DNA of 64,000 nt from Rhizobium nepotum 39/7 (GTDB lineage Bacteria; Pseudomonadota; Alphaproteobacteria; Rhizobiales; Rhizobiaceae), in NCBI RefSeq assembly GCF_000949865.1, contig NZ_JWJH01000020.1, forward strand, positions 88,420-152,419, written 5' to 3'. Of the stretch, positions 63,436 through 64,000 are shown one piece after another. Made by a program: the position numbers and the translations under genes. The notes under the pieces were generated by a model. That model saw only the letters and a program-made list of their open reading frames with translations. It was not told the DNA's origin and searched no databases. Positions within the stretch are counted from its first letter, which is position 1, and each line of letters opens with the position of its first letter.

Positions 63436-64000
<565 letters not shown>

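Overview
The window reads as chromosome of a Rhizobiales bacterium, most likely Agrobacterium/Rhizobium: GC-rich codon use, rhizobial palindromic intergenic elements, a UvrB with long extra ends, and the tRNA-Tyr / tRNA-Gly / tuf order. Species-level identity is inference.

Left core (1-20208): an ArsR regulator with an SRPBCC partner, a RecD-like helicase, a MerR regulator with a LuxR-type tail, pdxJ, a type II NADH dehydrogenase, an alcohol dehydrogenase divergent from an AraC regulator, a TetR regulator, ilvC, an EEP-family nuclease/phosphatase, a FucU-type mutarotase divergent from a PLP aminotransferase, a three-gene iron/phosphonate-type ABC importer, a second EEP protein and a diguanylate cyclase.

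Mobile island (20237-44584, about 24.3 kb): inserted in the 3' end of a tRNA-Thr(TGT) gene. It is bounded by a 48-bp direct repeat and carries a tyrosine integrase just inside the right end. A 20-bp GGGCCACC-type repeat occurs near both ends and may be integrase arm sites. Cargo from left to right: a Vsr / 5-methylcytosine methyltransferase / NaeI-type restriction enzyme set; an OLD-family nuclease; an unknown 452-residue protein; a serine recombinase; a LuxR-type regulator; two small secreted proteins; a set of small plasmid-like genes with paired operators; an orphan reverse transcriptase preceded by two identical 126-bp repeats; a mobilisation operon (MobV-like relaxase, unknown protein, DotA/TraY homologue, three small proteins); and a 1175-residue KAP-type P-loop NTPase. 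The island has a relaxase but no visible mating-pore gene set apart from the DotA/TraY homologue, so it looks like an integrative mobilisable element loaded with defence genes.

Right core (44585-64000): an NTF2-like protein, a J-domain protein, a DUF922 protease-like protein, a PRC-barrel protein, a DUF1801 protein, an esterase, uvrB (with a palindromic repeat element inside its coding sequence), a DMT-family protein, an HxlR regulator divergent from an NAD(P)-binding reductase and a SnoaL-like protein, a PepSY membrane protein with a DUF2946-like partner, a six-helix membrane protein, an acyl-CoA thioesterase, rlmB, tRNA-Tyr, tRNA-Gly, an ABC exporter, a small secreted two-repeat protein, two tiny membrane proteins, a TerC-family protein and the start of tuf.

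The strongest candidate for an undescribed system is the reverse transcriptase with its duplicated, foldable leader (31808-33731), followed by the relaxase-DotA/TraY operon.
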